From the NCBI GenBank assembly GCA_964591275.1, contig CAZQAE010000015.1:1-64000 (forward strand): a DNA stretch of 64,000 bases. The letters run 5' to 3'. Position 1 is the first letter of the stretch, and every line of letters starts with the position of its first letter. The notes under the pieces are model-generated. The model searched no databases. It saw nothing but the letters and a program-made list of their open reading frames with translations, and had not been told where the DNA came from. Of the stretch, positions 17,877-26,372 are shown piece after piece. This DNA is from G963674685 sp964591275. GTDB lineage: Bacteria; Lernaellota; Lernaellaia; JACKCT01. Both the position numbers and the translations under genes were made by a program.

Positions 17877-19166
17877 CTACGCCGCTTCCTTGTGGTAGAA
17901 GGGGATCAACTCGTCGAAGCTATGCTGGAACGTGATGATGCCTTGCACTTTACTGTCTTCATCCAAGACGGGAAGCGCGAGGAAGTTGTATTTATGAAAC
18001 TGCCTGGCCACTTCAACCCACTCGTCATCCAGTTGCACCGAGATCAGCCGATCTCCCGCCAATTCGTTCAAAGGCGTTTCCGGTTTGGAGATGATAAGAC
18101 TGCGTAGCGAGACCACGCCCTGTAGATGATCGCTTCCATCCACCAGGAAGGCATAGTGGATAAGTTCGACGGTTTCCGATGAGGCGCGGATCAGTCGCAG
18201 GGCGTCGGCAACGGTGGCTGTTGGCGAGAGCGCAATGTAGTCCGTTGTCATCAGGGCGCCGGCGGTTTCTTTTTCGCTGAAGGTCTGGAGTTTTTCCAGT
18301 TCCTCTCTTTCTTCTTCCACCATGCGGGATTTGATGATTTCCTGCTGCTTCTCGGGTATGTCCTCTAAGATGTCCGCAGCGACGGAAGGCTCGATCTCTT
18401 CCATGATATCCGCAGCGACTTCGGGGTCGAGGTCCTGCATGATGGCCGCGCCCAACTCGGGCTCGACTTCTTCGAGCGCCTCGGCGGCGGCCTCAATGTC
18501 CAGCGAGTGCAGCAGCGCCACACGCTCGTCTTTGTCCAGGTCCTCAAGAATGTCGGCCATCTCGCCGGGATGCAAAGACTTCAATTCCGCATGATCGACG
18601 CGCAATCGTACGGGACCGGGTCCGCCGCCTTCCTCCAGGGTCTGAACGTGCTTCCAGGATATCATGTCGTCGGCAAGCGATTTTCCGAAAATCCCTGCAA
18701 CGCCGCGAGCGACGCCCGCAAATCCCAGTCGGCGCAAAAGACCAGTAAAACCCACATCAACGTGCACAACGTAGGTACGCCCCTGAAGGACTAGAAGCTG
18801 GACATCGTTGATGCGCTCGACTTTCGCGCCCTGCGTGTCAACGACCTGCTTGTCCATCAAAACGTCCTTGAGGCTGAAGCGGCTGTCGTTGCCGAACGCG
18901 TACTCTGTTTCAGGCAAAGGAAGCGAAACTCGGCCCTTGGGCATTTTATCCCAGTCCCCGATCTGCATCATGGGCGCGTAATAATCCCGCTTGTTTCTAC
19001 GAACAACAAGGCCTTCGACTTCTGGATAGGGCTCGGCGCGTGTAACGATAAGATCCTTGATTCTGCCGCCTTTTTTCCCATCGGATCTCACGGCGCGGCC
19101 TATGAGCTGCGATGCAAAGCCGAATCTGTAGCCGTGCCCGTTTTCGTGCATAATTGTTTGGGCCAT
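17877..19166 (-). CDS. Soluble PRC-barrel/MgtE_N/CBS protein
   Basis: 429 residues with no membrane helices. Two PRC-barrel-like segments (about 15-150) lead into an MgtE N-terminal superhelix (about 190-290), rich in L-x-P-x-x-A-A-x-I-(L/M)-E-x-(L/I/M) repeats, and then a tandem CBS pair (about 300-420). In MgtE channels these N and CBS domains sense cytoplasmic Mg2+ and gate the pore, but here the pore domain is missing. The downstream gene is an Nramp-like carrier with a Mg-type site, so this protein is probably its magnesium-sensing regulator. The ATG has GGGGAGG close upstream. Confidence 0.9.
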   Translation of the reverse strand: MAQTIMHENGHGYRFGFASQLIGRAVRSDGKKGGRIKDLIVTRAEPYPEVEGLVVRRNKRDYYAPMMQIGDWDKMPKGRVSLPLPETEYAFGNDSRFSLKDVLMDKQVVDTQGAKVERINDVQLLVLQGRTYVVHVDVGFTGLLRRLGFAGVARGVAGIFGKSLADDMISWKHVQTLEEGGGPGPVRLRVDHAELKSLHPGEMADILEDLDKDERVALLHSLDIEAAAEALEEVEPELGAAIMQDLDPEVAADIMEEIEPSVAADILEDIPEKQQEIIKSRMVEEEREELEKLQTFSEKETAGALMTTDYIALSPTATVADALRLIRASSETVELIHYAFLVDGSDHLQGVVSLRSLIISKPETPLNELAGDRLISVQLDDEWVEVARQFHKYNFLALPVLDEDSKVQGIITFQHSFDELIPFYHKEAA

Positions 19167-19574
19167 TATATGCCTCCCCGGCGGCGCGAGGCTTTTAGTA
19201 TCCTCGCTGTTTCCGCCTTTGAAAACCGTTAATTTTTCACGGTCGAATGCAAAGATCGACCAGGCGAAAAAAACGCATTTCGACGCCTGTGACCAAGCAA
19301 AACGGCAATGGCGCTGGTAGATGGCGGACCAGGAAAGTTAGGGGGAGGAGGATGCGTTATCGAAGTGAATAATCCCCACGTTCGAAAACGAGTCCGACCA
19401 AGCCCCTACCTGGAGGCTGGTCACTGCTACTTGCGCCTTCGTCCATGGAATTCTCCACAATGGGTTTAATCCAAAACGCTACGCAAGGCGCGGCGCATCC
19501 AACAAGAGCATTTAAGCGCCAATGTGAAGGCCTGTCAATCAGCGAAAGCGAGTGCGGAAGTCGCCCCTGATTTG
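19167..19574. other. Intergenic region, no gene recognised
   Basis: About 400 bases between two divergent units. A small hairpin GCGAGG...CCTCGC lies just before the MgtE_N gene, and GACCAAGCC...GGCTGGTC forms another near 19397-19424. Neither matches a magnesium riboswitch that I can recognise. Short open frames here look fortuitous. Confidence 0.5.
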
Positions 19575-19602
19575 TTGACAATTATTCCAGTATAACTATA
19601 TT
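19575..19602 (+). promoter_or_regulatory. Sigma70 promoter of the arsR-like operon
   Basis: A perfect TTGACA (19575-19580) and TATATT (19597-19602) are separated by 16 bases, about 35 bases before the GTG start. The strongest promoter match in the window. Autoregulation by the ArsR-family product is likely by family habit, though no clear operator dyad is visible. Confidence 0.65.
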
Positions 19603-19635
19603 CCTATTAGGCAATAACCGTTGGAGGCGATTGCA

Positions 19636-19935
19636 GTGCCGAAAAACCTGATGAAACCGTTTACTGAGGAGCAGTCGAAAGAGATTGCCGAGATTCTCAA
19701 GGCCGTCGGGCATCCCGTGCGCCTTAGAATCATCGATGCCCTTTCCATAGAGGAGATCTGCGTCGGGCAATTGGCTGAAATGCTGGAGCAGAAGCAGGCT
19801 GTCGTTTCTCAGCAGCTAAAGACTCTTCGGCTCGTTGGCTTGGTGAAATCGAAGAGGCGTTGCGGCAAATCATACTATAGCCTGAACAACCCGCATCTTC
19901 TGGAACTTTTGAAATGCATGCGTCGGTGCACCTGA
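19636..19935 (+). CDS. ArsR-family winged-helix regulator
   Basis: 99 residues from GTG 19636, seven bases after GGAGGC; the upstream TTG at 19621 overlaps that ribosome site. The fold pattern is clear: LKAVGHPVRLRIIDAL, then VGQLAEML, a recognition helix VVSQQLKTLRLVGLV and the wing SKRRCGKSYYSL. The classical ELCVCDL metal box is degraded (EEICVGQL, one Cys). Cysteines at 42, 76, 94 and 98 (KCMRRC at the very end) offer another thiol or metal site. It is followed by a tiny membrane protein with a UGA codon and an FmdB zinc ribbon, so the signal is probably thiol-, metal- or metalloid-related; this is inferred. Confidence 0.9.
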   Translation: MPKNLMKPFTEEQSKEIAEILKAVGHPVRLRIIDALSIEEICVGQLAEMLEQKQAVVSQQLKTLRLVGLVKSKRRCGKSYYSLNNPHLLELLKCMRRCT

Positions 19936-20023
19936 GCGGATATATTATGATTGGCAAAGCAAAAGCGCACTATTTGCCGGATGAAAAAACCGGCGGCACA
20001 ATTTGGCGAAAGTGGAGTGAATT

Positions 20024-20191
20024 ATGGAAATTTTAATGATTGGCGTATTTTTACTTGGCTGGCTGCTGTTGCAGCTTGTGATACTGCCGCGTTTGGGTGT
20101 ATCCACCTGAATGCGCCCCGATTGCCGCCCGTCGGGCGGACAAAAAAACAACGGCGGCGACGATTACGAAAAAAATAAGGACAGCAAATAA
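20024..20191 (+). CDS. Small membrane selenoprotein candidate (in-frame UGA)
   Basis: Read normally, ATG 20024 gives a 28-residue membrane peptide ending at TGA 20108-20110. Read through, the same frame continues for 26 codons to TAA 20189-20191, which overlaps the next ATG as TAATG, the mark of coupled translation. The 55-residue product has one helix (MIGVFLLGWLLLQLVIL), then PRLGVST-U-MRPDC with Cys four residues after the UGA-coded residue, then a polar tail. A six-pair GC hairpin with a GUC loop lies 20 bases after the UGA, at SECIS distance. GGAGTGA precedes the ATG. A second selenoprotein in this window shows that Sec decoding is plausible. The alternative is two unrelated micro-ORFs. 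Confidence 0.65.
20125..20139 (+). promoter_or_regulatory. SECIS-like hairpin of the small selenoprotein
   Basis: CCGCCC-GTC-GGGCGG is a perfect six-pair stem with G first in the loop, starting 14 bases and with its loop 20 bases after the UGA. It is followed by an A-rich, not T-rich, stretch, so it is not a terminator for this strand. Confidence 0.55.
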
Positions 20192-20391
20192 TGCCTATGT
20201 ATGTTTATAAATGCAAAGACTGCGGACAGGTTTTCGAGAAGTTGGTTGCCGTGTCCTCGGCTCACGAAACTCAGCCCTGCAAGCACTGCTCATCCAAGAA
20301 TACGGAAAAGCAAATCGCTTCGCTCAGCTCTTTTTCTAAAAAAGGTGGCGATTCGGGCGGCGGATGCGCCCCGAGCAGCGGCTTCAGTTGA
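20191..20391 (+). CDS. FmdB-family zinc-ribbon protein
   Basis: 66 residues. It starts MPMYVYKCKDCG and has a second pair PCKHC about twenty residues later, giving the four-cysteine zinc ribbon of the FmdB/CxxC_CxxC_SSSS family. The tail is Ser/Gly-rich (SSFSKKGGDSGGG...), also typical. These proteins are putative regulators or metal-binding adaptors with no firm biochemistry. The ATG overlaps the stop of the selenoprotein frame by one base (TAATG), which ties it to that operon. Confidence 0.9.
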   Translation: MPMYVYKCKDCGQVFEKLVAVSSAHETQPCKHCSSKNTEKQIASLSSFSKKGGDSGGGCAPSSGFS

Positions 20392-20526
20392 GCATGACGC
20401 TAAGTTCGCCGTGCGCGAATGGCCGATTTTAGCGAGATCCCAATTCATTGAAACGCTGGATTTTTCAATAGTTCAATGTAGTATCGTTTTTGTATGCGCG
20501 TATGACCACGATTCGCGAGGATACAA

Positions 20527-20877
20527 ATGATTTTTTCGCCAGCTCGTTTCAGGAATATTTTTAGGATGCTCAGTCTGATTTTATCAATCACCGCCCTTGC
20601 CGTATGTTTCTGGTTTTCGCTGTCATGCGACGATGACGACGATGATGATGACAACGACGATGGCGACGATGACGACGATGACGACGACGTTTCCGCCGAG
20701 GACAAAGCGGAAATCGCCTGCCGAAAAATTGACGAGTGTGGATTCACCGGCGATCTCGGGATAAGCGATTGCGAAGATTATGCCGATGGCCTCAGTGATT
20801 GGCTCATGCAGTGCGCACTAGGCGCCAAGGGCTGCGGTGATCTGGCCGAGTGCTTCAACATCCCCGAAGGGCAGTGA
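20527..20877 (+). CDS. Short Asp-rich lipoprotein with Cys-rich domain
   Basis: 116 residues. A long hydrophobic signal ends at SLS-Cys34, followed immediately by about 20 residues that are almost all Asp. The rest is a small domain with six to seven cysteines (AC..IDECG, DCEDY, QCALGAKGC, ECF). The same cysteine spacing style recurs at the C terminus of the metalloprotease that follows, so this may be a shared small disulfide module. A GAGGA box places the start at 20527. Probably secreted and lipid-anchored; role unknown. Confidence 0.8.
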   Translation: MIFSPARFRNIFRMLSLILSITALAVCFWFSLSCDDDDDDDDNDDGDDDDDDDDVSAEDKAEIACRKIDECGFTGDLGISDCEDYADGLSDWLMQCALGAKGCGDLAECFNIPEGQ

Positions 20878-21069
20878 AACCCCTGCCAAAAGATATTTGA
20901 AAACCCCAAACCCACTTTTGTGACGCAGACCCTCAAATCGGCAAGTCATTCCACGCATCTTGGGGAAAAGTGTTATTGTGTCTTTTGGCAGTGAGAGATG
21001 TTTTTTCAAAACAGACCTTCCCTAAAGCGCCAGTCGCGAATATCCCCATTCACAGGACTTTTTTAAGCC

Positions 21070-22536
21070 ATGAAATATTTGAAATTTAACGCGACCCTGA
21101 TTTGCACTATTCTGATTTTCTTTACTGCTGCAGCGCAGTCCGCAATGCTTTCCACGTCCCCGGAGACACTGGTTGAAAGCGCCGATGTCATCGTGCGCGG
21201 CTTTGTCGTCGCCACGCGAACCGCGCCGGGCGAGCGCGTGGGCGACATCGAAACGCTTGTGGATGTCCACATTGCCGAAAGCATCAAAGGGCAGGCTCCG
21301 CCGGATTTCACGCTGACTGTTCCGGGCGGCGCTTTGGACGGGGAATTTTATTTCATCACCAATTATCCCGACTTCGAACAGGGCCAGGAGGTCGTTCTTT
21401 TTCTGAACGAATCCCTGGAAAAGCTTGTCGGTCAAATAATGGGAAAAGCAACGCTGGAATCCGGCATGGTCGCGGAAACGATGCTCGGCGCCGAAGAGTA
21501 TGTCAAATCGCTCAAGCGCATGGCCAGAGGCCAGGCGCCGATTGTGGATATTGATGCGCATTTTGCGCCGTCCTCCTCCATTGACGGATATGTCCGACGA
21601 CTGGGCGGAAAATTTGCCTACGATGGTCTGCATTGGGATTCCCACAGCGTCCAAATCTATATCAACGAAAACTGCTCTGACACTTCAGGAGAAGGCGACG
21701 CCATCCGCCGGTCGATGAGCACATGGAATTCCACCCCCGCTGATTTTCGTTTCATAGACAACGGTACGCATTCCCGCAATCAGACCGAGCTTAATAACCG
21801 CAACGAAGTGATGTGGGGTTCGGGTGATTCCGAACAGGCTATCGCGTACACGGCTATTTGGGGTTACGACGACAACACCATCGCTGAATGCGACATGCTG
21901 TTTTTGGACTCTTATAACTGGTCGGCGCAGGGAAATCCCGGATACAACGAGATGGACGTTCAAAACATCGCCACGCACGAATTTGGGCACTATCTTTGTC
22001 TCCTGGACCTCTATAATAACTGGGATTCGGAAAAGACCATGTATGGCTATGGCCAGACGGGCGAAACGCAAAGCCGCACTTTGCATCAGGACGACATCGA
22101 TGGCATCGTTCATATCTACGGTTCAGGCCCATCCACCGATGATGATTCCGACGACGACGATTCCGACGACGACAGCGATGACGACAGCGACGATGATTGG
22201 TGGTCGGATGACGATGACGATGACGATGACGACGATGCGTGGTCGCCGGATGACGATAGCGAAACCGACTGCGGATCCATCCTCTCGCTTTTATACGAGG
22301 ACTGCGGATATTACATCGTCGCATCAGGCAACCAGTGGACCGGTGCCGAGGCCATGGACGCCTGCGAGCAGGGAAACAGTTCATGGGATTGCGTCATGGA
22401 ATGTTCGACCAACGACAACGTGAGCAATTGTTCGACTTTCACTCAATGCTTCGAAAGCGTTTGCGGCGTCATCACAGCTAACGGCGATAGCTCAGGCGAT
22501 GATGACACCGCAGGCCAGGGCAGTTGCGGTTGTTGA
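21070..22536 (+). CDS. Secreted matrixin-like zinc metalloprotease with Asp-rich linker
   Basis: 488 residues. Signal peptide (residues 1-25, AQSA cleavage). The zinc motif is His303-Glu-Phe-Gly-His307-Tyr-Leu-Cys-Leu-Leu-Asp313, so the third ligand position is Asp, as in snapalysin-type metzincins, not His as in matrixins. A Met-turn candidate (TMYGYG) follows at the right distance, then DDIDGIVHIYG, a common end of this fold. After the catalytic domain comes a 45-residue Asp/Ser linker and a Cys-rich C-terminal module ending in GSCGC. The first 190 residues are an unrecognised beta-rich prodomain-like region. Probably digests proteins outside the cell. Confidence 0.85.
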   Translation: MKYLKFNATLICTILIFFTAAAQSAMLSTSPETLVESADVIVRGFVVATRTAPGERVGDIETLVDVHIAESIKGQAPPDFTLTVPGGALDGEFYFITNYPDFEQGQEVVLFLNESLEKLVGQIMGKATLESGMVAETMLGAEEYVKSLKRMARGQAPIVDIDAHFAPSSSIDGYVRRLGGKFAYDGLHWDSHSVQIYINENCSDTSGEGDAIRRSMSTWNSTPADFRFIDNGTHSRNQTELNNRNEVMWGSGDSEQAIAYTAIWGYDDNTIAECDMLFLDSYNWSAQGNPGYNEMDVQNIATHEFGHYLCLLDLYNNWDSEKTMYGYGQTGETQSRTLHQDDIDGIVHIYGSGPSTDDDSDDDDSDDDSDDDSDDDWWSDDDDDDDDDDAWSPDDDSETDCGSILSLLYEDCGYYIVASGNQWTGAEAMDACEQGNSSWDCVMECSTNDNVSNCSTFTQCFESVCGVITANGDSSGDDDTAGQGSCGC

Positions 22537-22690
22537 GATAAGTTCAGAATTTAAACGATAGAATTTAGACATTTGAAGTTTGATCTTAAAAATCAAACCC
22601 GCCGCTGAAATCCGCTTGACGCCATTTGCGGCGTCCTCCTACACTTATTACGCGCAATCGGCTTGTAATTAGTGCTGTGATGGAGGCGCG

Positions 22691-24190
22691 ATGCACCTGG
22701 CGATAGTCTATATGGGGCGCGAAAGCGTCGAACTCGAATATATATCCGCAACGCTCAAGCGCGCGGGCCATTTAATAAGTTTTGCTTACGATCCGGGCGC
22801 ATACACCGCCATCGACAACGTGGCGAACATTCCTTTTCTCGCCGAAAAAATGTCGCGGAAGTCGGCTCTAATCTCCCGGATCGTTGCCGACAATCCCGAT
22901 GCTCTGTTTTTTTTCACCGACAGCGATACCTATCAATGGTCCCTCGACATCGCGCGGCAGGTTCGGCGGCATCTCATTGCGCCGATCATCTTTGGCGGGC
23001 GTCATCCGACCTTCGCGGCCCATGCGGTTATGAAGCATTCCCTTGTGGACTATATCGTGGTCGGCGAGGCCGAGGAAACGCTTCCAGAGTTGTTGGACTT
23101 GATCGCCGGGCGAAGGAAAGCGGAATCCGTGCGCGGCATCTATTATCGGGACGGCCAAAAGGTTTTGGAAACCGGATTGCGCCCGCCTCTGGCGAACCTG
23201 GACGAACTTCCCTTGCCGGACAAGGAACTTTTCGCCGCGGAAATCAACATTCGAGACGATTATATGCTCCTGGTCGGACGCGGCTGCCCCGGCTCATGCA
23301 CATACTGCCGGGAGGGAACGCTTCGGCGAATGTTCGGCGGCAAATACATTCGACGCAGAAGCGTTGAGTCGGTCCTGCGTGAACTTGAAGTCATGAAAAA
23401 CCGCTACGATTTTTCTTTTGTGATGATCAATGACCCCGTTTTCTTTACCTCAAAGAAATGGACCCTGGAACTTCTGCGCGGCTACAAAAAGCGCATTGGC
23501 CTGCCCTTTCGCTGCTACGGCCAGATCAAATACCTGGACGTCGAGCTTGTGCTGGCCTTAAAAAACGCGGGCTGTTACGGCGTGGAGTTCGGTTTGCAGA
23601 CGACCAACGACGAGATGCGCCGCGATATCCTCAACCGCCCGGAAACTCTCGAAGAAGCGAAAAAAGCCTTTGCCCTCTGCGACCGGTGGAGACTTCATTA
23701 CGACGTCGATCACATTTTCGGGCTTCCCGGCGAGACGGACAAGGATTGCGTTGACGCCGCGCGCTTCTATGCCGACTGTGCGTTTCTCAACCGGGTGAAG
23801 GTCCATATGCTGGTGCATTTTCCCGGCGCGCCGATCATAGACATCGCCGAAAAGATGGGATTGGCGAGCGGCGAAGACAGGCGGCGAGCCGAGGAGGGCG
23901 AGGTTGGCGACATCTGCCGGACCGGCAGCGTCAATCGCCCGGATGTGCGGCGGCATGTTTTCGAGTGGAAAAATTTCTACAAGCTCATGCCTCTTTTCCC
24001 CAAAAGATTGTCGGGCTTCATAATCGATCGGGGCGCAAACCGTCTGCTAGGAAATATTCCGCATTATTTTATGATCACGTTGCAAATTCTCGTGGCGATT
24101 CATGGTGGCGACTGGCGATTCTGGATTTACATCAAGTATCATATTTTCCGTTTTCGCAGACATCGCCGATTTAAAGAAGGCCACGGATGA
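22691..24190 (+). CDS. B12-binding-domain radical SAM protein
   Basis: 499 residues in the order cobalamin-binding-like Rossmann domain (1-150, without an obvious D-x-H-x-x-G), then radical SAM core with the cluster motif Cys199-x3-Cys203-x2-Cys206 in GRGCPGSCTYC. The FGLQTTNDEMRR and DVDHIFGLPGETD stretches are typical of the BchE/MiaB-like group. It would use SAM and a 4Fe-4S cluster to start radical chemistry such as methylation, cyclisation or methylthiolation; the substrate is unknown. A GGAGG box precedes the ATG. The gene 114 bases downstream encodes a PilZ protein, with no obvious functional link. Confidence 0.92.
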   Translation: MHLAIVYMGRESVELEYISATLKRAGHLISFAYDPGAYTAIDNVANIPFLAEKMSRKSALISRIVADNPDALFFFTDSDTYQWSLDIARQVRRHLIAPIIFGGRHPTFAAHAVMKHSLVDYIVVGEAEETLPELLDLIAGRRKAESVRGIYYRDGQKVLETGLRPPLANLDELPLPDKELFAAEINIRDDYMLLVGRGCPGSCTYCREGTLRRMFGGKYIRRRSVESVLRELEVMKNRYDFSFVMINDPVFFTSKKWTLELLRGYKKRIGLPFRCYGQIKYLDVELVLALKNAGCYGVEFGLQTTNDEMRRDILNRPETLEEAKKAFALCDRWRLHYDVDHIFGLPGETDKDCVDAARFYADCAFLNRVKVHMLVHFPGAPIIDIAEKMGLASGEDRRRAEEGEVGDICRTGSVNRPDVRRHVFEWKNFYKLMPLFPKRLSGFIIDRGANRLLGNIPHYFMITLQILVAIHGGDWRFWIYIKYHIFRFRRHRRFKEGHG

Positions 24191-24304
24191 GTCAATTGCA
24201 TCGGGCGCGTGATTGGGCGTATAATTTGAGCAGCCGGAGAAAACAATGATTGAGAAGGATCCATCTGAGTTGGTTGGCAATCGGCCATATTTAAGGAGAG
24301 CGGA

Positions 24305-25018
24305 ATGACAAAACGCCGTGAAGAAAGAGTGAAGAAATTTTTCCTGGCCAAGATTGTGCTGACTTCAGGAGAGATCTTCGCCTACACGCAGAACCTTTCA
24401 ATCAGCGGCGTGTGTTTTTTCAGTAATCATGAAATCCGCATCGGCGAGCAAGCCGACGTAATGCTCAGCGCGTCCGGCCTGTCGGGCATGCGTGTCAAAG
24501 GTCCCGTGGTTTGGAAAACAGACCTGCCCGCAACCTTCAAGGCGAAATACAAATATGGAATCGCTCTCGAAGAAGTTACGGAGGATTACAAGGAATACGT
24601 TGAAAAGACCATTGAACACACCAAAGAACGGGAGCGTAGAAAAAATCCCCGATTCGGCGATGTCCTCGTCATCGAAAATAAGGATGTCCTGGACCTGTTG
24701 GGCGCTAGCACTTTAAATATCTCCGCCGATGGCCTGTATATTAAAACGGCGAAAAAACTCAAGCAGGGCGATAAATACAATCTTCGTCTCGTCGGCCCGC
24801 AATTGGAACAACCTATAACCTGCGTGGGGCAGGTGGTCACGGTTTTCGACGCTCCCGATAATGACGAGGAAGCATTTTTCGGCGCCGGTTTGCGCCTGAT
24901 GTCATTTGATGGAAAGTGCCGCGAGCATTTTGCCGATTATATCAAGGGACTGGAGGAATTACACCGCTTCCACTGGCCGCCGGAACTTGTGCCTTCCAAA
25001 AGGGATGAGGAATCCTGA
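24305..25018 (+). CDS. Tandem PilZ-domain protein
   Basis: 237 residues with two PilZ domains. The first has RREER at residues 4-8 and NLSISG; the second has RRKNPR near 102 and NISADG. RxxxR plus (D/N)xSxxG is the cyclic-di-GMP binding signature, so both halves may bind the nucleotide. No enzymatic or output domain is attached, so it probably acts by protein contact on motility, secretion or polysaccharide export. An AAGGAGAG box precedes the ATG. The HD-GYP protein at 50718-51842 could break down the same second messenger. Confidence 0.88.
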   Translation: MTKRREERVKKFFLAKIVLTSGEIFAYTQNLSISGVCFFSNHEIRIGEQADVMLSASGLSGMRVKGPVVWKTDLPATFKAKYKYGIALEEVTEDYKEYVEKTIEHTKERERRKNPRFGDVLVIENKDVLDLLGASTLNISADGLYIKTAKKLKQGDKYNLRLVGPQLEQPITCVGQVVTVFDAPDNDEEAFFGAGLRLMSFDGKCREHFADYIKGLEELHRFHWPPELVPSKRDEES

Positions 25019-25113
25019 AACAAAAAGGCCTGGGGCAGCTCGACGTGGCGCGCCCGTCTATAAGACCTAATGGTCCGACGCCGCCCGTCGCCCGCAAGCC
25101 ACTTCCTGTTTGG

Positions 25114-26193
25114 TTATTGGCAATCCGCGCTTAGCTCGAAAAGCCCTGCGTCCATGGGGATGCTTCTCTTGCCGTCAACGACGACATAATAATTGCCAAA
25201 GGGCAGGCTTCCCAGCGAAAGTTCGTCGTGGCCCGGTTCATCAACGCCGTCCTCGGTTGACGAAAGCACGCACGATGCGGAACTCGCGTAGTCAGTCACA
25301 ATCAGGATGTCCAGATCAATGGCCAGCGGTCCCGGCGTCCATGTCAGGGACAAGGTCATGTTATTGTCCCAGACCTCGAAAAAGTAGACGCTGTCGGGTG
25401 CGTCGTGGAGCCACTTTCCCCACCACCAGGTTGTTATGCATGAATAATCCTCCAGAACATTTTGCTGCCAGAGGTTGTTGCCGCTTAAGGTTTCGCCGCA
25501 ATACAAAACATCAAGGGCGCCATCCGGGCTGGCGACGCATTCATCGGTGTTTTCCAGACACATTCCCCAGAGGCCGCAGGGATAGCCGTCCGGGTCGCAG
25601 TGATTGAGCTGCTCGTTGCATTCGCCGCCGTCGCAATACAATCCGTTTGTACTCGGGCAGTCCGGCTCGTTGCGGCGCATGCACGAATCTGTTAGCTCGT
25701 CGCAATATTCCTCGCCGTTGCAATAGGCGTCGTCATTGGGGCAGGGATCGTCCCCGTGCCGGCAGGTTCCGCCCTGACAGGCATCGGCGCCGTTGCACCA
25801 CAACCCATCTTCGCACGAAGCGCCGTCGTCGTTGGTCCACGAGATTTCGGACAGACTAACATCGCAGACTTTGCAGGCGTTGCCGGGATTCACTTCACCG
25901 TCGTCAAAGCAGGTGTTGTTGATCAGGCAGCCCTCGCAGCCGGTGTTGTCGTCGTCTGCATCATCGTTAACATCGTCGTTGACGTCATCGTTCGCATCAT
26001 CGTCCCAAAGATCGTCGTCGCCGTCATCACCCGCGTCGTCGTCCGGCAATGTCAGGTCATCGTCGGTCGCGGTGTCGTTGTCGTCGTTATCGTCGTCATC
26101 GTCGTCGCCTCCGCCGCAGGCGACCGCGATTACGCCGACCGCCAGAATGAGGCAAAGGAGCATTGTGAGAACCCAACCATTAATCTTCATCAT
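25114..26193 (-). CDS. Asp-rich lipoprotein with Cys-rich repeats and PPC-like domain
   Basis: 359 residues. Lipoprotein signal ending IAVA-Cys, then about 60 residues of Asp-rich spacer, then about 150 residues with some 20 cysteines in short repeats (C..GxxC, CNGxExC, DGGxC), resembling the Cys-rich repeats of myxobacterial-type surface proteins. The C-terminal 110 residues look like a PPC-type beta-sandwich (YFFEVWDNNMTLSLTW, IDLDILIVTD, GNYYVVVDG). Surface display with protein or calcium binding is likely. The signal-peptide end is preceded by GAGGTGATC at the ribosome-site position. Confidence 0.85.
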   Translation of the reverse strand: MMKINGWVLTMLLCLILAVGVIAVACGGGDDDDDDNDDNDTATDDDLTLPDDDAGDDGDDDLWDDDANDDVNDDVNDDADDDNTGCEGCLINNTCFDDGEVNPGNACKVCDVSLSEISWTNDDGASCEDGLWCNGADACQGGTCRHGDDPCPNDDAYCNGEEYCDELTDSCMRRNEPDCPSTNGLYCDGGECNEQLNHCDPDGYPCGLWGMCLENTDECVASPDGALDVLYCGETLSGNNLWQQNVLEDYSCITTWWWGKWLHDAPDSVYFFEVWDNNMTLSLTWTPGPLAIDLDILIVTDYASSASCVLSSTEDGVDEPGHDELSLGSLPFGNYYVVVDGKRSIPMDAGLFELSADCQ

Positions 26194-26340
26194 TGATCAC
26201 CTCTAAAAAGTCGGCGAACCGGGTCGCGAAAAATAAAACGCCACTATTTTTTACCATTGTTAGGGATGAAAATGAAGTCTTTAAAAAAATCAACAAAAAG
26301 TAAAAAACCGATCCCTCTGTGTCAATAACAGTGAGACAAA

Positions 26341-26366
26341 TTGTACAGGTGAATTTAGTGTATAAT
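26341..26366 (+). promoter_or_regulatory. Promoter of the structured RNA / menA leader
   Basis: A perfect TATAAT at 26361-26366 lies in AT-rich sequence; TTGTAC at 26341-26346 is the best -35 box but at a short 14-base spacing. Transcription would begin near 26373. Confidence 0.45.
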
Positions 26367-26372
26367 TCGAGG

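Noticed and set aside
19167..19574. Magnesium riboswitch before the MgtE_N gene
   Set aside because: Hairpins exist but the conserved M-box core is not recognisable.
19947..20036. 29-codon micro-ORF between arsR and the selenoprotein candidate
   Set aside because: Weak ribosome site and overlap with the better-supported start at 20024.
20111..20191. A separate 26-residue ORF starting at the ATG directly after the UGA
   Set aside because: No ribosome site of its own; the frame-continuous reading with SECIS-like hairpin explains it better. Kept as the main alternative for the selenoprotein claim.
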